From Micromonospora sp. HNM0581 (GTDB taxonomy: Bacteria > Actinomycetota > Actinomycetes > Mycobacteriales > Micromonosporaceae): a DNA stretch of 64,000 bases. Of this stretch, positions 52,630 to 61,842 are shown piece after piece. The DNA is taken from the NCBI RefSeq assembly GCF_012726175.1, contig NZ_JAASAD010000004.1:62001-126000 (forward strand). Direction: 5' to 3'. Under the pieces are notes generated by a model. That model had not been told where the DNA came from, did not search any database, and saw nothing but the letters and a program-made list of their open reading frames with translations. The first letter of the stretch is position 1, and each line of letters starts with the position of its first letter. Both the position numbers and the translations under genes were made by a program.

Positions 52630-53121
52630 ATGAACCACGAGCAGGCTGGCTGCTGCCGGTCGCGACGAACCCTGCTGGCCGGCACCGGCGCGGTGGGTGT
52701 GGCCGCTTTGACCGGGTGTGCGACGTACGGTCAGCCGACGGCGGCACCCGCGCCTCCGGCCGCATCATCGGCCGGTGACGCCAGCGGCGACCCGGCCGGC
52801 ACCGCCGCCCCGGGTGGCGACCCGGATCCGGGCGCACCGGCACTCACCACGCTCGCCGACATCCCGGTCGGCGGTGGCACCGTCTTCGCCGACGCCGGGG
52901 TGGTGGTGACCCAGCCGACCGCAGGTGACATCAAGGCGTACTCGGCCACCTGCACCCACCAGGGTTGCACGGTCACCTCGGTCTCCAACGGGACCATCAT
53001 CTGCGCCTGCCACAACAGTGTGTTCGACATCGCAGACGGGTCGGTACGCAGCGGCCCCGCCGGGGCCCCGCTGCCCGCCGCGAACGTCACCGTCGACGGG
53101 GACGCCATCCGGTTGGCCTGA
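52630..53121 (+). CDS. Rieske [2Fe-2S] lipoprotein
   Basis: 163 aa. Twin-arginine-like SRRTLL and lipobox LTGC (Cys near 30), an Ala/Pro-rich linker, then a Rieske domain with CTHQGC and CACHNS (about residues 113-118 and 130-135) giving the two Cys and two His cluster ligands. Exported folded and anchored outside the membrane. With the neighbouring cytochrome-b-like protein it could form a small electron-transfer unit. Confidence 0.88.
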   Translation: MNHEQAGCCRSRRTLLAGTGAVGVAALTGCATYGQPTAAPAPPAASSAGDASGDPAGTAAPGGDPDPGAPALTTLADIPVGGGTVFADAGVVVTQPTAGDIKAYSATCTHQGCTVTSVSNGTIICACHNSVFDIADGSVRSGPAGAPLPAANVTVDGDAIRLA

Positions 53122-53206
53122 CCGAGCCGCGATGCGGACACGAGGGACGCGGTCCACCCAGGCCCGGGCCGCGCGGGGCCGTCCGAGTGGTGTCACACCG
53201 CCGGGC

Positions 53207-53241
53207 GGCCCCTGCCTCGCGGGGAGCGGGAGGCAGGGGCC
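53207..53241. terminator. Bidirectional hairpin
   Basis: Perfect 12-bp stem GGCCCCTGCCTC (53207-53218) with its complement (53230-53241) and an 11-base loop, between the convergent stops at 53121 and 53250. Confidence 0.75.
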
Positions 53242-53249
53242 GTCCCGTT

Positions 53250-55214
53250 TCAGGAGGCGGTGCAGGTGATGTTCGTCGGCGTACCCGATCCGGTGCCGGT
53301 CAGCCCGAAGGTGGTGCTGGTGCCGGCCGCCAACTGCCCGTTGTAGGGCTCGTTGCGAACCGTCACGGTGCTGCCGGAGGTGGTGAGCCGGCCGTTCCAC
53401 AGTGACGACACCGTGGTGCCGGTGGGTGCCGTCCAGCTGACCGTCCAGCCGGTGATCGCCGCCGGGCCGGTGTTTGCGACGGTCACCTCCGCCTGGTAGC
53501 CGCCCTGCCAGGAGCTGACCACCCGGTACGTCGCGGAGCAGCCGGCGTTGCCGGTGCCGGCCGGGGTGGTCACGGTCAGCGGCGGTGACGCCGCCGAAAC
53601 GTTGCCGGCGGCGTCGCGCGCCCGCACGGTGAAGGTGTAGCTGGTGGAGGCGCTCAGGCCGGTGGCCCGGTAGGTGGTGCCGGAGACCGTGCCGACGACG
53701 GTGGCGGCGCCGGAACCGGTGGCCCGGAGCACCTCGTACCCGGTGACACCGACGTTGTCGGTGGCAGCCGCCCAGCTGAGGGTGGCGGTGGAGGCGGTCA
53801 CGTCGCTGGCGGACGGTCGACCGGGCGTGCTCGGCGCGGTGGTGTCCCCCGGCCCGGTGCCACCGGCGTAGCGCTCGGTGAGGCTGATGCCGGTGGTGGA
53901 GTTGGCGCCGCCGAGGCGCACCTGGTGGTCGAGGCCGACGAACTTGCCGTTGTGCTGCCACAACGCCGGCTTGAGAATCTGGTTGTACTTCGTCTCGTCC
54001 CAGCTGGCCCAGTCGTCGAGCAGCAGACCACCGGTGTCACCGGAGTTCGGGTTGAGGCACCAGAACGTGTGGTGGATGCCGTTGTCGACCATCAGGTCAC
54101 GGAGCGCTGCCATCCAGCGGTCCTGCCGGGCGTCCTGACCGAGCCGGCCGCCCCACTCGCCGATCAGCAGCGGCGCGATGTTCTGTTCGTGGATGTAGAA
54201 CCAGTTCGGCCGCCAGACATCGTTGGTGAGTGAGTCCTTGTCGAAGTCACCGGCGAACCAGGGCTGCTCGTAGACCAACGGCCCGTAGTCGTGCGGCGAG
54301 TAGACGAGCTGGTCCTGCTGTGCGCCGAGGTTGACCGGATGCTGTGCGACACCCCGAAGGTTGCCGCCCCACCAGTTGTAGTGGTAGTTCGGGCTGCGGT
54401 CAGGATTGGTGTTGGGTGAGTTCCAGGTGGCACCGGCTCGCGGGTAGACCTCGATGCCCTCGCAGAGGATCAGCAGGTTCGGGTTGATCGCCAGGATCCG
54501 CCGGCCTGCGGTCTCGCAGGCGTACTTGAAGTTGTCCTGGTCGGTGCTGGAGTCCCACTTGGCCCGCTGCGGATCGTTCGGGGTGCCGTGCGGCTCGTTC
54601 TTGATGTCCATCGCGACGATGGTGTCGTTCGTGCGGTAGCGACTCGTGATCCACTCCCAGCCCTGGTAGAACAGCTCGGGGGTGATGCTGCCCTTCCACC
54701 ACACCGGGTAGACGTGGCCGGAGTTGTCGGCTTCCGCGCTGTGCACGTCGAGCATGACCTTCAGACCGTACTTCTCGCAGAGTCGGAGCCAGTGGTCGAA
54801 GATCTGGAGGTTGTTCAGGCCTGCGAGCTCGGGGTTGACGTAGGTGTTGACGTTCGGCTGGGCGGTCGTCTGGCCGGCTTTCCACTCCAGCAGCAGCTGC
54901 GTGGAGATCGGCACGCGGACGATGTTGATGCCCCGCTGAGCCATCGCCCGGGTGATCGATTCGAGGTTTCCCGACCACAGGCCGTGGAAGACCCGCTCGC
55001 TGGCGTTGAAGCCGAACCAGTTGGCCCCGGTCAGCCATACCTGGTTGCCCGCCGCATCGACGATCTTGTTGCCGTCGGTGTGCAGCCAGTCGGTGGTGGG
55101 TGCCGCGGCTGTCCCGACGTTGGGAGCGGCGGTGGCGGCAGGTGCGGCGGCCGCGAGGCCGAGGAGGACTGTGGCGGCCGTGGCGACGGCCGCGAGTGCG
55201 GTACGTACGGACAT
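53250..55214 (-). CDS. Secreted GH5 cellulase with Fn3 and CBM2 domains
   Basis: 654 aa. Signal peptide (about 1-35), GH5 catalytic domain (about 40-440) with acid/base Glu in IKNEPHG and nucleophile Glu in IGEWGGRLG, fibronectin type III domain (about 465-550) and a C-terminal CBM2 cellulose-binding domain (about 560-654) with its flanking Cys pair and conserved Trp. Endo-beta-1,4-glucanase on cellulose is the expected activity. ATG 55214 is chosen for its signal peptide and AGAGG upstream. Unrelated to the biosynthetic cluster. Confidence 0.92.
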   Translation of the reverse strand: MSVRTALAAVATAATVLLGLAAAAPAATAAPNVGTAAAPTTDWLHTDGNKIVDAAGNQVWLTGANWFGFNASERVFHGLWSGNLESITRAMAQRGINIVRVPISTQLLLEWKAGQTTAQPNVNTYVNPELAGLNNLQIFDHWLRLCEKYGLKVMLDVHSAEADNSGHVYPVWWKGSITPELFYQGWEWITSRYRTNDTIVAMDIKNEPHGTPNDPQRAKWDSSTDQDNFKYACETAGRRILAINPNLLILCEGIEVYPRAGATWNSPNTNPDRSPNYHYNWWGGNLRGVAQHPVNLGAQQDQLVYSPHDYGPLVYEQPWFAGDFDKDSLTNDVWRPNWFYIHEQNIAPLLIGEWGGRLGQDARQDRWMAALRDLMVDNGIHHTFWCLNPNSGDTGGLLLDDWASWDETKYNQILKPALWQHNGKFVGLDHQVRLGGANSTTGISLTERYAGGTGPGDTTAPSTPGRPSASDVTASTATLSWAAATDNVGVTGYEVLRATGSGAATVVGTVSGTTYRATGLSASTSYTFTVRARDAAGNVSAASPPLTVTTPAGTGNAGCSATYRVVSSWQGGYQAEVTVANTGPAAITGWTVSWTAPTGTTVSSLWNGRLTTSGSTVTVRNEPYNGQLAAGTSTTFGLTGTGSGTPTNITCTAS

Positions 55215-55272
55215 GCGACTTCCTCTGGTGGTGGATGACGAGGAACGTCGACGACGGCCGTGCCCGAGACCG

Positions 55273-55286
55273 CGGGAGCGCTTCCA
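55273..55286. promoter_or_regulatory. CebR-type operator
   Basis: CGGGAGCGCTTCCA matches the known actinomycete CebR palindrome TGGGAGCGCTCCCA at 12 of 14 positions and lies about 60 bases upstream of the cellulase start. Cello-oligosaccharide-induced derepression is expected. Confidence 0.7.
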
Positions 55287-55325
55287 CGTCATTTTAGAGG
55301 TTCATGACCACCAAAGGAAGAGCGT

Positions 55326-56018
55326 TCACACGGCCAGGGCCGCCCGGACACTGTGCTCGGCCGCGCCGCCGCCCTCTCCGGCGGAGGTGACCCGACCGGA
55401 CTCCAGCACGTGATAGCGGTCGGCAACCCGCAGCGCAAACCCGAGGTGCTGCTCCACGAGGAGCACGCTGAACCCGGTCTGCGCGATCAGCGCCACGATC
55501 CGGTCCTGGATCTCGGCCACCACCGAGGGCTGGATGCCCTCGGTCGGTTCGTCGAGCATCAGCAACCGGGGCCGAGTGATCAACGCACGGGCGATGGCGA
55601 GTTGTTGCCGCTGGCCGCCGGAGAGCAGCCCGGCACGCCGACGCAGCAACGGTGGCAGCGCCGGGAAGAGGTCCAGCACCTCCGAGATGGCCACCGTGCC
55701 GTCGCGCCGGCCGTCGGCGACCAGGCGCAGGTTCTCCGCCGCGGTCAGGTGCGGGAAGCACTGCTGCCCCTGCGGCACGTACGCGACACCCCGAGCGACG
55801 CGCTGGTGGGGCGCGAGCCGGGTGATGTCCTCGCCGTCCAGTTCGACCCGTCCGGCGCGGGGACGCAGCAGGCCGGCGGCCACCCGCAGCAGGGTGGACT
55901 TGCCGGCTCCGTTGTGTCCGAGCACGGTGGCCACCCCGTCGCCGGGTACCGACACGTCGACGCCGTGCAGCACCCGGCTGCGCCCGTAACCGGCGTACAC
56001 CCCGCGTATCGCGAGCAT
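55326..56018 (-). CDS. urtE: Urea ABC transporter ATP-binding protein UrtE
   Basis: 230 aa, LivF-type ATPase: Walker A GHNGAGKST, signature SGGQRQQLAIARAL, Walker B LLMLDEPTEGIQPSVV. The EGIQP phrase is common in UrtE. ATG overlaps the UrtD stop (TGATG). Last gene of the transporter operon. Energises urea uptake together with UrtD. Confidence 0.9.
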   Translation of the reverse strand: MLAIRGVYAGYGRSRVLHGVDVSVPGDGVATVLGHNGAGKSTLLRVAAGLLRPRAGRVELDGEDITRLAPHQRVARGVAYVPQGQQCFPHLTAAENLRLVADGRRDGTVAISEVLDLFPALPPLLRRRAGLLSGGQRQQLAIARALITRPRLLMLDEPTEGIQPSVVAEIQDRIVALIAQTGFSVLLVEQHLGFALRVADRYHVLESGRVTSAGEGGGAAEHSVRAALAV

Positions 56019-56791
56019 CACGGCTCCGTCCGTGTCGGGGCCGACCCGGTGTCGACCGGGTGACCGAGGTAGACCTCCTGCACGCGAGGATCGGCCTGCA
56101 CCTGGGCGACGGTGCCCTCGCTGAGCACCCGACCGCCGTGCAGCACGGTGACGGTACGCGCGAAGCGGCGCAGGAAGTCCATGTCGTGCTCGATCACCAC
56201 GACCGTACGGTCCTGGCTGATCTTCTCCAGCAGTTGCCCGGTAGCGTCGCGTTCCTCGTGACTCATGCCGGCCACCGGCTCGTCGAGCAGCAGCAACCGG
56301 GTGTCCTGCACCAGCAGCATGCCGATCTCCAGCCACTGCTTCTGCCCGTGGGCGAGGGTGCCGGCGAGCTGGTCGGCGCGGCCGGCCAGACCGATCACGT
56401 CGAGGGCCTCGGCCACCTCGTCGGGCACACCGTGACGACGGCGCAGCAGCGTCGCCCAGCCGCGTCGGGCCCCGGCCGCGATGTCGAGGTTCTGCAGGAC
56501 GGTCAGCTCCTCGAACACCGTCGAGGTCTGGAAGGTACGGCCGACGCCGAGCCGGCTGATCCGGTGCACCGGACGTCCGAGCAGCTCCCGGTCACCGAAC
56601 CGTACCGAACCGGTCGCCCGGACCAGTCCGGTGACCGCGTCGACGAGCGTGGTCTTACCGGCGCCGTTGGGCCCGATCAGGAACCGGATGTCGCCGGGAG
56701 CGACGTCGAGCGACACCCCGTCGACCGCGGTGAAGCCGTCGAAGCTCACCCGCAGGTCTCGCAGGTAGAGCCCGGGTACCTGCCCGGTCAC
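56018..56791 (-). CDS. urtD: Urea ABC transporter ATP-binding protein UrtD
   Basis: 257 aa, LivG-type ATPase with GPNGAGKTT, an AHGQKQWLEIGMLL signature region (the GQKQWLEI form is typical of UrtD) and LLLLDEPVAGMSHEE. GTG start overlaps the UrtC stop (GTGA). Partner of UrtE on the UrtBC permease. Confidence 0.9.
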   Translation of the reverse strand: MTGQVPGLYLRDLRVSFDGFTAVDGVSLDVAPGDIRFLIGPNGAGKTTLVDAVTGLVRATGSVRFGDRELLGRPVHRISRLGVGRTFQTSTVFEELTVLQNLDIAAGARRGWATLLRRRHGVPDEVAEALDVIGLAGRADQLAGTLAHGQKQWLEIGMLLVQDTRLLLLDEPVAGMSHEERDATGQLLEKISQDRTVVVIEHDMDFLRRFARTVTVLHGGRVLSEGTVAQVQADPRVQEVYLGHPVDTGSAPTRTEP

Positions 56792-57966
56792 GACGTGACC
56801 TCCCGGCGCCGCCGCAGCCGCTGCCACCGCCCGGGTCCCGGTTCGCCGTCGGGCCGCTCCCGGTCACGGCGGCGCACCAGGCCGATCAGCGACGCCAGGC
56901 CGCCGGGTAGGAAGGCCACCACCACCACGAACAGCAGACCCTGGAGGTACGTCCAGGTGCCCGGGAACCGCTCCGACAGGGCGGTACGCGCCCACGCCAC
57001 CGCGACCGCCCCGAGTACCGGGCCGAGCAGCGTGGCGCGACCGCCGACGGCGACGCCGATGACGAACTCGATGGACGGCACGATCCCGATCAACGCGGGG
57101 GAGATGATCCCCACTGCGGGCACGAACAGCGCCCCGGCCAGCCCCGCCATACCGGCGGCGACCACGTACGCGACCACCTTCACCGTGGCCGGGTCGTAGC
57201 CGAGGAAACGGACCCGTTCCTCCGAGTCGCGCACGGCCACCAGCAGTTCGCCGTACCGGCTCTGCATCAGGTGCCGGGTCAGGGCCAGCAGCGCCAGCAG
57301 GGTGCCGGCGATGATGAAGTAGACCATCCGTTGGTTGACCGGGTCGTTCAGGTCGTAGCCGAAGAAGCCGCGGATGTCGGTGAGCCCGTTGGTGCCGCCG
57401 GTGGTGCCCTGCTGGCCGATCAGCAGGATCACCATGGCGGCGGCGAGGGCCTGGCTGAGGATGGCGAAGTAGGCACCGCGCACCCGACGGCGGAACACCA
57501 GCGACCCGAGCACGAAGGCGACCGCCATCGGCAGCAGCACCGTGGCGGGCAGGGCGAACCATGGGCTGGCGAACGGTCGCCACCACAGTGGCAGTTCGTC
57601 GAGTTGCCCGTACAACGTCATGAAGTCGGGCATGTTGCCCGGACCCGCGTCGGCGAGCTTGAGATGCATGGCCATCGCGTAGCCGCCGAGGCCGAAGAAG
57701 ACCCCTTGGCCGAGGGTGAGCATGCCGCCACGTCCCCAGGCCAGGCCGATGCCGACCGCGACCATGGCCACGCAGAGGTACTTGGCCAGCAGGGAGAGCC
57801 GGAAGTCCGACAGCAGCAGTGGGGCGACGGCGAAGAGCAGGGCCGCACCGAGGGCGAATCCGGCGGCGGCCCGGTAGCGGTGGCGGGATGGTCCGGCCGC
57901 CGGTCTGGTCGGTGGTGCCGGCGCGGGGTCGGCGGCGGCGACGGGATCTCGGGCGACGGTGGTCAT
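56788..57966 (-). CDS. urtC: Urea ABC transporter permease UrtC
   Basis: 392 aa, LivM-type permease with about ten helices. The GNMPDFMTLYGQLDELPLWW insert and GTTGGTNGLTDI motif fit the UrtC branch. ATG overlaps the UrtB stop (ATGA). A proline/alanine-rich N-terminal tail of about 35 residues precedes the first helix. Confidence 0.9.
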   Translation of the reverse strand: MTTVARDPVAAADPAPAPPTRPAAGPSRHRYRAAAGFALGAALLFAVAPLLLSDFRLSLLAKYLCVAMVAVGIGLAWGRGGMLTLGQGVFFGLGGYAMAMHLKLADAGPGNMPDFMTLYGQLDELPLWWRPFASPWFALPATVLLPMAVAFVLGSLVFRRRVRGAYFAILSQALAAAMVILLIGQQGTTGGTNGLTDIRGFFGYDLNDPVNQRMVYFIIAGTLLALLALTRHLMQSRYGELLVAVRDSEERVRFLGYDPATVKVVAYVVAAGMAGLAGALFVPAVGIISPALIGIVPSIEFVIGVAVGGRATLLGPVLGAVAVAWARTALSERFPGTWTYLQGLLFVVVVAFLPGGLASLIGLVRRRDRERPDGEPGPGRWQRLRRRREVTS

Positions 57967-58850
57967 GCCAGACTCCTGGTGCGCAGCGTGAACAGGCCCT
58001 GGGGTCGCCACTGGAGAAACGCGACGATGGCGATGAAGACCATCACCTTGGCGACGCTGAGGGTGGTGAGGTATTCGCCGCTGGCCTGGAGCACACCCAG
58101 GGCGAAGGCGACGATGACGGTGCCCTTGAGCTGGCCGATCCCGCCGACCACGACGACCAGGAAGGCGTCGATGATCAGGTTGGTGCCCATGGTGGGACCG
58201 ATCGGCCCGAGCAGGGTGAGGGCCACGCCGGCGATGCCGGCCAGGCCGGAGCCGATGAAGAAGGTCGCCCGGTCGACCCGTGCGGTGGGGATACCGGAGA
58301 CGGCGGCCAGGTCCCGGTTCTGCACGACGGCCCGGATCCGGCGGCCCAGCGGGGTGACCCGCAGGGCCAGGGTCAACGCGACGACGGCGCCGCCGGCGAG
58401 GGCGAGGATGAACAACCGGTTGTTGGCCACGGTGATGCCGCCGGGCAGCGCGACGTTGCCGGTGAGCAGCTCCGGTGCGCGGGTCTGCACGTTGGGGCTG
58501 CCGAAGATGTCCCGGGCCAGCTGTTGCAGGATCAGCGACACGCCCCAGGTGACCAGCAGGGTGTCCAGTGGGCGGGCGTAGAGGCGACGGATCAGCAGGA
58601 TCTCCAGCAGCACCCCCATCGCGCCGGCCACCACGAAGGCGACCGGCAGGGCGATCAGCAGCGACCAGCCGGCCGCGGTGATGACCTGCTGCAGGACGTA
58701 GGTGGTGTAGGCGCCGGCCATGATGAACTCGCCGTGGGCCATGTTGATCACGCCCATCTGGCCGAAGGTCAGGGCCAAACCGAGCGCGATGAGCAGCAGC
58801 ACCGCCCCGATGCTGACGCCGGTGAAGAGTTGGCCGATGAGGACTGTCAC
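57963..58850 (-). CDS. urtB: Urea ABC transporter permease UrtB
   Basis: 295 aa, LivH-type permease starting VTVLIGQLFTGVSIGAVLLLIALGLALTFGQMGVINMAHGE; the INMAHGE motif is the family mark. GTG 58850 is chosen with GGAG 8 bases upstream; the frame runs on to 58910 through the hairpin following urtA. First gene of the downstream part of the operon. Confidence 0.9.
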   Translation of the reverse strand: MTVLIGQLFTGVSIGAVLLLIALGLALTFGQMGVINMAHGEFIMAGAYTTYVLQQVITAAGWSLLIALPVAFVVAGAMGVLLEILLIRRLYARPLDTLLVTWGVSLILQQLARDIFGSPNVQTRAPELLTGNVALPGGITVANNRLFILALAGGAVVALTLALRVTPLGRRIRAVVQNRDLAAVSGIPTARVDRATFFIGSGLAGIAGVALTLLGPIGPTMGTNLIIDAFLVVVVGGIGQLKGTVIVAFALGVLQASGEYLTTLSVAKVMVFIAIVAFLQWRPQGLFTLRTRSLA

Positions 58851-58879
58851 GGTGCGTACTCCGAACTGCTGGTGGGTGC

Positions 58880-58908
58880 GGGCCCGGGCGGATGCGTCGC
58901 CCGGGCCC
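58880..58908 (-). terminator. Attenuating hairpin between urtA and urtB
   Basis: Perfect 11-bp stem GGGCCCGGGCG (58880-58890) with its complement (58898-58908), 7-base loop. It lies inside the operon, right after the urtA stop, and would let the binding protein be made in excess over the membrane subunits, as is usual for binding-protein-dependent transporters. Confidence 0.7.
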
Positions 58909-58914
58909 ACCGGG

Positions 58915-60159
58915 TCAGCTCAGGCCGCCGGCCCACGGGTAGCTCTTGAGGTACGGGTCGGGGGTGATCGGCTGGCCGGAGTTCCAGACCTCGGTGATCA
59001 GACCGTCCGCGCCGACCTTGCCGACGCGTGCCGTCTTGGCGATGTGCTGGGTGGCACCGTCCACGGTGACTAGGCCCTCGGGCGCCTCGAAGGTGATGCC
59101 GTCGGAGGCCCCACGAACCTTCTCCACGTCGAAGGTGCCAGCCTTCTCGACCATCGCCTTCCACAGGTAGACCGAGACGTACGCGGCCTCCATCGGGTCG
59201 CTCGTCGGCTTGTCCGCCCCGTACTTCGCCTTGTAAGCCGCGACGAACTTCTCGTTCGCCGCCCCCGGCGTGGTCTGGTAGTAGTTCCAGGCGGTGAGCT
59301 GGCCCTCCAGGTACTGGGTGCCGATGCTCTTGACCTCCTCCTCGGCGATCGACACCGACACCACCGGCATGGCGGCGGCGGTCAAACCAGCGGACTTGTA
59401 CTCCTTGAAGAACGCCACGTTGCTGTCGCCGTTGAGGGTGTTGAAGACCGCGTCCGCGCCGGCGGACTTCACCTTGTTGGTGATGGTGCCGAACTCGGTG
59501 GAGCCCAGCGGGGCGTAGTCCTCCCCCAGCACCGTCATCCCGTTCGCCTCGGCGTACGCCTTGATGATCTTGTTTGCGGTACGCGGGAAGACGTAGTCGG
59601 AGCCGACCAGGTAGAGCGAGGTGGCTCCCTGCGCCTTGAGGTAGTCCAGGCCGGGGACGATCTGCTGATTGGTCGTGGCCCCGGTGTAGAAGATGTACGG
59701 CGACTGCTCCAGGCCCTCGTACTGCACGGGGTAGAACAGCAGTGCCTTGTTCTTCTCGAACACGGGCTTCACGGCCTTGCGGCTGGCCGAGGTCCAGCAG
59801 CCAAAGACGGCCGCCACGCGGTCCTCCCGAATCAGCTTCTCGGCCTTCTCGGCGAAGGTCGGCCAGTCCGAGGCGCCGTCCTCGCCGACGGGTTCGATCT
59901 TCTTGTCGAGCACGCCCCCGGCGGCGTTGATCTCCTCGATCGCCAGCATGATCGCATCTCGGACGGTGACCTCGCTGATGGCCATCGTGCCGGAGAGGGA
60001 GTTGAGCAGGCCCACCTTGACGGTGTCACCGGAGACGTCGGCGGTGACTCCGGCAGCGGTGTTCCCGTCGGTGGTCTTGCTGCCGCACGCGGCCAGCGCG
60101 GCCGCGGCGACCAGGGTCATGGCACCCGCCAGGATGCGGCGGCCCCGGTTCAGTGTCAT
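58915..60159 (-). CDS. urtA: Urea ABC transporter substrate-binding lipoprotein UrtA
   Basis: 414 aa. Lipoprotein signal with lipobox LAAC (Cys near residue 25), then a type I periplasmic-binding fold: [55 protein letters not shown] and [14 protein letters not shown], all typical of urea/short-chain-amide binding proteins. ATG 60159 with GGGAG 5 bases upstream; TTG 60162 is less likely. Captures urea outside the membrane for UrtBCDE. Confidence 0.93.
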   Translation of the reverse strand: MTLNRGRRILAGAMTLVAAAALAACGSKTTDGNTAAGVTADVSGDTVKVGLLNSLSGTMAISEVTVRDAIMLAIEEINAAGGVLDKKIEPVGEDGASDWPTFAEKAEKLIREDRVAAVFGCWTSASRKAVKPVFEKNKALLFYPVQYEGLEQSPYIFYTGATTNQQIVPGLDYLKAQGATSLYLVGSDYVFPRTANKIIKAYAEANGMTVLGEDYAPLGSTEFGTITNKVKSAGADAVFNTLNGDSNVAFFKEYKSAGLTAAAMPVVSVSIAEEEVKSIGTQYLEGQLTAWNYYQTTPGAANEKFVAAYKAKYGADKPTSDPMEAAYVSVYLWKAMVEKAGTFDVEKVRGASDGITFEAPEGLVTVDGATQHIAKTARVGKVGADGLITEVWNSGQPITPDPYLKSYPWAGGLS

Positions 60160-60162
60160 CAA

Positions 60163-60413
60163 TTCTCCCTGCGTCGCGCGTATGACGTCAGTCAGTGCCC
60201 GGGGACGGTCGTCGGCCCCGGGCGGAAGTGCGGATCTGGGTAACTGCGGTGCGGTCCGGTGAAACGTCTCCCGCTACCCGGTACGGCGGGTGGACACCGA
60301 CCAGGCGGCGACTCGAATATCGGGCAGGAAAAGCTTCGATCGTTTTCATTACGTCGATGTTTCTCGGCCCTCAATAGACTGTTTCCGCTGGCCCGACCAC
60401 TCCGACGAGGGCA
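60163..60413 (-). promoter_or_regulatory. urtA upstream region with weak GlnR-like site
   Basis: No gene in this stretch. On the minus strand GAAAC (60359-60363), six bases, then GTAAT (60348-60352) partly fits the GlnR pattern of alternating GTnAC and GAAAC boxes at six-base spacing. Nitrogen control of urea uptake by GlnR is established in actinomycetes; this particular site is only a candidate. Confidence 0.3.
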
Positions 60414-60422
60414 TAAAAAAAA

Positions 60423-60465
60423 TGCCGGCGCATCGCCGAGGAAAATCGGCAAAATGACGCCGGCA
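60423..60465 (-). terminator. Intrinsic terminator with T-run
   Basis: TGCCGGCG (60423-60430) pairs with CGCCGGCA (60458-60465), with a second small GCCGA/TCGGC hairpin inside the loop. On the minus strand it is followed by eight T residues (60415-60422), a classic rho-independent form rare in such GC-rich genomes. It would end transcripts from the sensor gene at 60618 before urtA. Confidence 0.75.
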
Positions 60466-60617
60466 CACGATTTCAGCCGCATTCGGCTGCGCTTTTCCCG
60501 TCCATCGCCGGACGGTGGTGATATCCGACGCGACGGTCGGATGCTTCACGTAGGAAGTATCTTGGCCGCCGGTCGGCTGACCTGTCAAGGCACGGTCCGG
60601 TCACGCCCGGAAGAGCA

Positions 60618-61745
60618 TCACAGTTCAGTCAGGACGGTGAAGTCCAGGCCGTCGGCCTCGGCCAGGTAGATGCGCTGGCGGACATGTCGACGGCGCAGTC
60701 GCAACTCGCCGCGCGGCCCGTCGTAAGACACCACGTCCGCGGATGCCTCCACCGCCCGTACGTCCAGCGTGCCGGCCTCGGCAATGAGCGCGGCCAACAA
60801 CATCACACCCTCGTAGCAGGACTCCCCCAGGCTGCCCAGCGGCGGCGCCTCCAGCCCGAAGCGGCGACCGAAGCTGCCGTGGAAGTCCAGGTTCTCCTGG
60901 GTCACCAGGCCGGCGAAGAAACCCGCCGTGCTGAACAGCCCCCGGGTGTTGGCGGCACCGCTGGCGAGCAGCATGTTCTCGTCCATCAAAGTGCTCAGGC
61001 GCAGACAACGCTGGTCCAGCCCGGCGCGGGCGAACGCCCGGTTGAACCGGACCGCGTCCGCGCCCACGAGCAGCATGAGCACCGCGTCGGCGTCGCTGTG
61101 TTCGACGCGCCGCAACACCTCGGAGTAGTCGTGGGTCTCCAACGGCAGGAAGTGCTGGCCGACCACCCGTCCGCCGCTGCGCAGCGCGTACCGGTAGGCC
61201 GCCCGGGTCGTCCGGCGCGGCCAGACGTAGTCGTTGCCGACCACGAACCAGCGTCGCACCCCGAGATCCGCCGCGAGCACCCGCATCGCCGGCCACAGTT
61301 GCGCGTCCGGCGTCTCACTGGTCAGGAAGACACCCTCGGTACGCTCGCCACCCTCGTACAGAGCGGTGTAGACGTACGGCACCTGGTGCGCGATGCGCGG
61401 CGCAACCGCCTGACGCACGGAGGAGATGTGCCAGCCGGTGACACCCTGCACCGCGCCCACCGACACCAGCGCCTCCACCTCGGCGGCCACTTCGGCCGGT
61501 GGTGCCCCGCCGTCCACCGGCACCAGCCGCAACTCCCGGCCGAGTACGCCACCACGCCGGTTCAGCTCCTCGACCGCTAGCTGCGCACAGAGTTCACAGC
61601 TCGGACCGAACATCCCCGCCGGCCCGCGCATCGGATACACCAGGGCGATACTGACCACGCCGCGGTCGACGGTCAGCCAGGACGCCCCGGCGGTGATGCT
61701 CTCCCCCGCCTGCGGGCGTCCGGACCCCGGTGCCGGCGCGGACAT
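60618..61745 (-). CDS. Cytosolic UrtA/AmiC-like amide sensor
   Basis: 375 aa. Periplasmic-binding-protein type I fold related to UrtA (IALVYPMRGPAGMFGPSCE, VTGWHISSVRQAVAPRI, VVGNDYVWPRRTTRAAYR) but with no signal peptide or lipobox, like AmiC, the cytosolic amide sensor of Pseudomonas. ATG 61745 is used; GTG 61751 is possible. It lies between the urea transporter and urease genes and is divergent from a MarR gene, so a ligand-sensing regulatory role for urea or amides is likely. Confidence 0.8.
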   Translation of the reverse strand: MSAPAPGSGRPQAGESITAGASWLTVDRGVVSIALVYPMRGPAGMFGPSCELCAQLAVEELNRRGGVLGRELRLVPVDGGAPPAEVAAEVEALVSVGAVQGVTGWHISSVRQAVAPRIAHQVPYVYTALYEGGERTEGVFLTSETPDAQLWPAMRVLAADLGVRRWFVVGNDYVWPRRTTRAAYRYALRSGGRVVGQHFLPLETHDYSEVLRRVEHSDADAVLMLLVGADAVRFNRAFARAGLDQRCLRLSTLMDENMLLASGAANTRGLFSTAGFFAGLVTQENLDFHGSFGRRFGLEAPPLGSLGESCYEGVMLLAALIAEAGTLDVRAVEASADVVSYDGPRGELRLRRRHVRQRIYLAEADGLDFTVLTEL

Positions 61746-61793
61746 GAACACATGGTCGCCGCAGCCGCTGGTGAAGACCAGCCCTCCCCAGCC

Positions 61794-61809
61794 AGCGAGA
61801 CATCTCGCT
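61794..61809. promoter_or_regulatory. 16-bp palindromic operator in the MarR divergent promoter
   Basis: AGCGAGA-CA-TCTCGCT is a perfect palindrome with 7-base arms, a size and form typical of MarR dimers. A -10-like TACGAT (61809-61814) for the MarR gene begins at its last base. It sits between the divergent sensor and MarR genes and could control both. Confidence 0.65.
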
Positions 61810-61842
61810 ACGATGACACCGCATCAGCGAGGCGGGAGTGCC

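Noticed and set aside
60349..60588. 79-codon minus-strand gene
   Set aside because: It runs across the intrinsic terminator with its T-run at 60415-60465, so it is unlikely to be coding.
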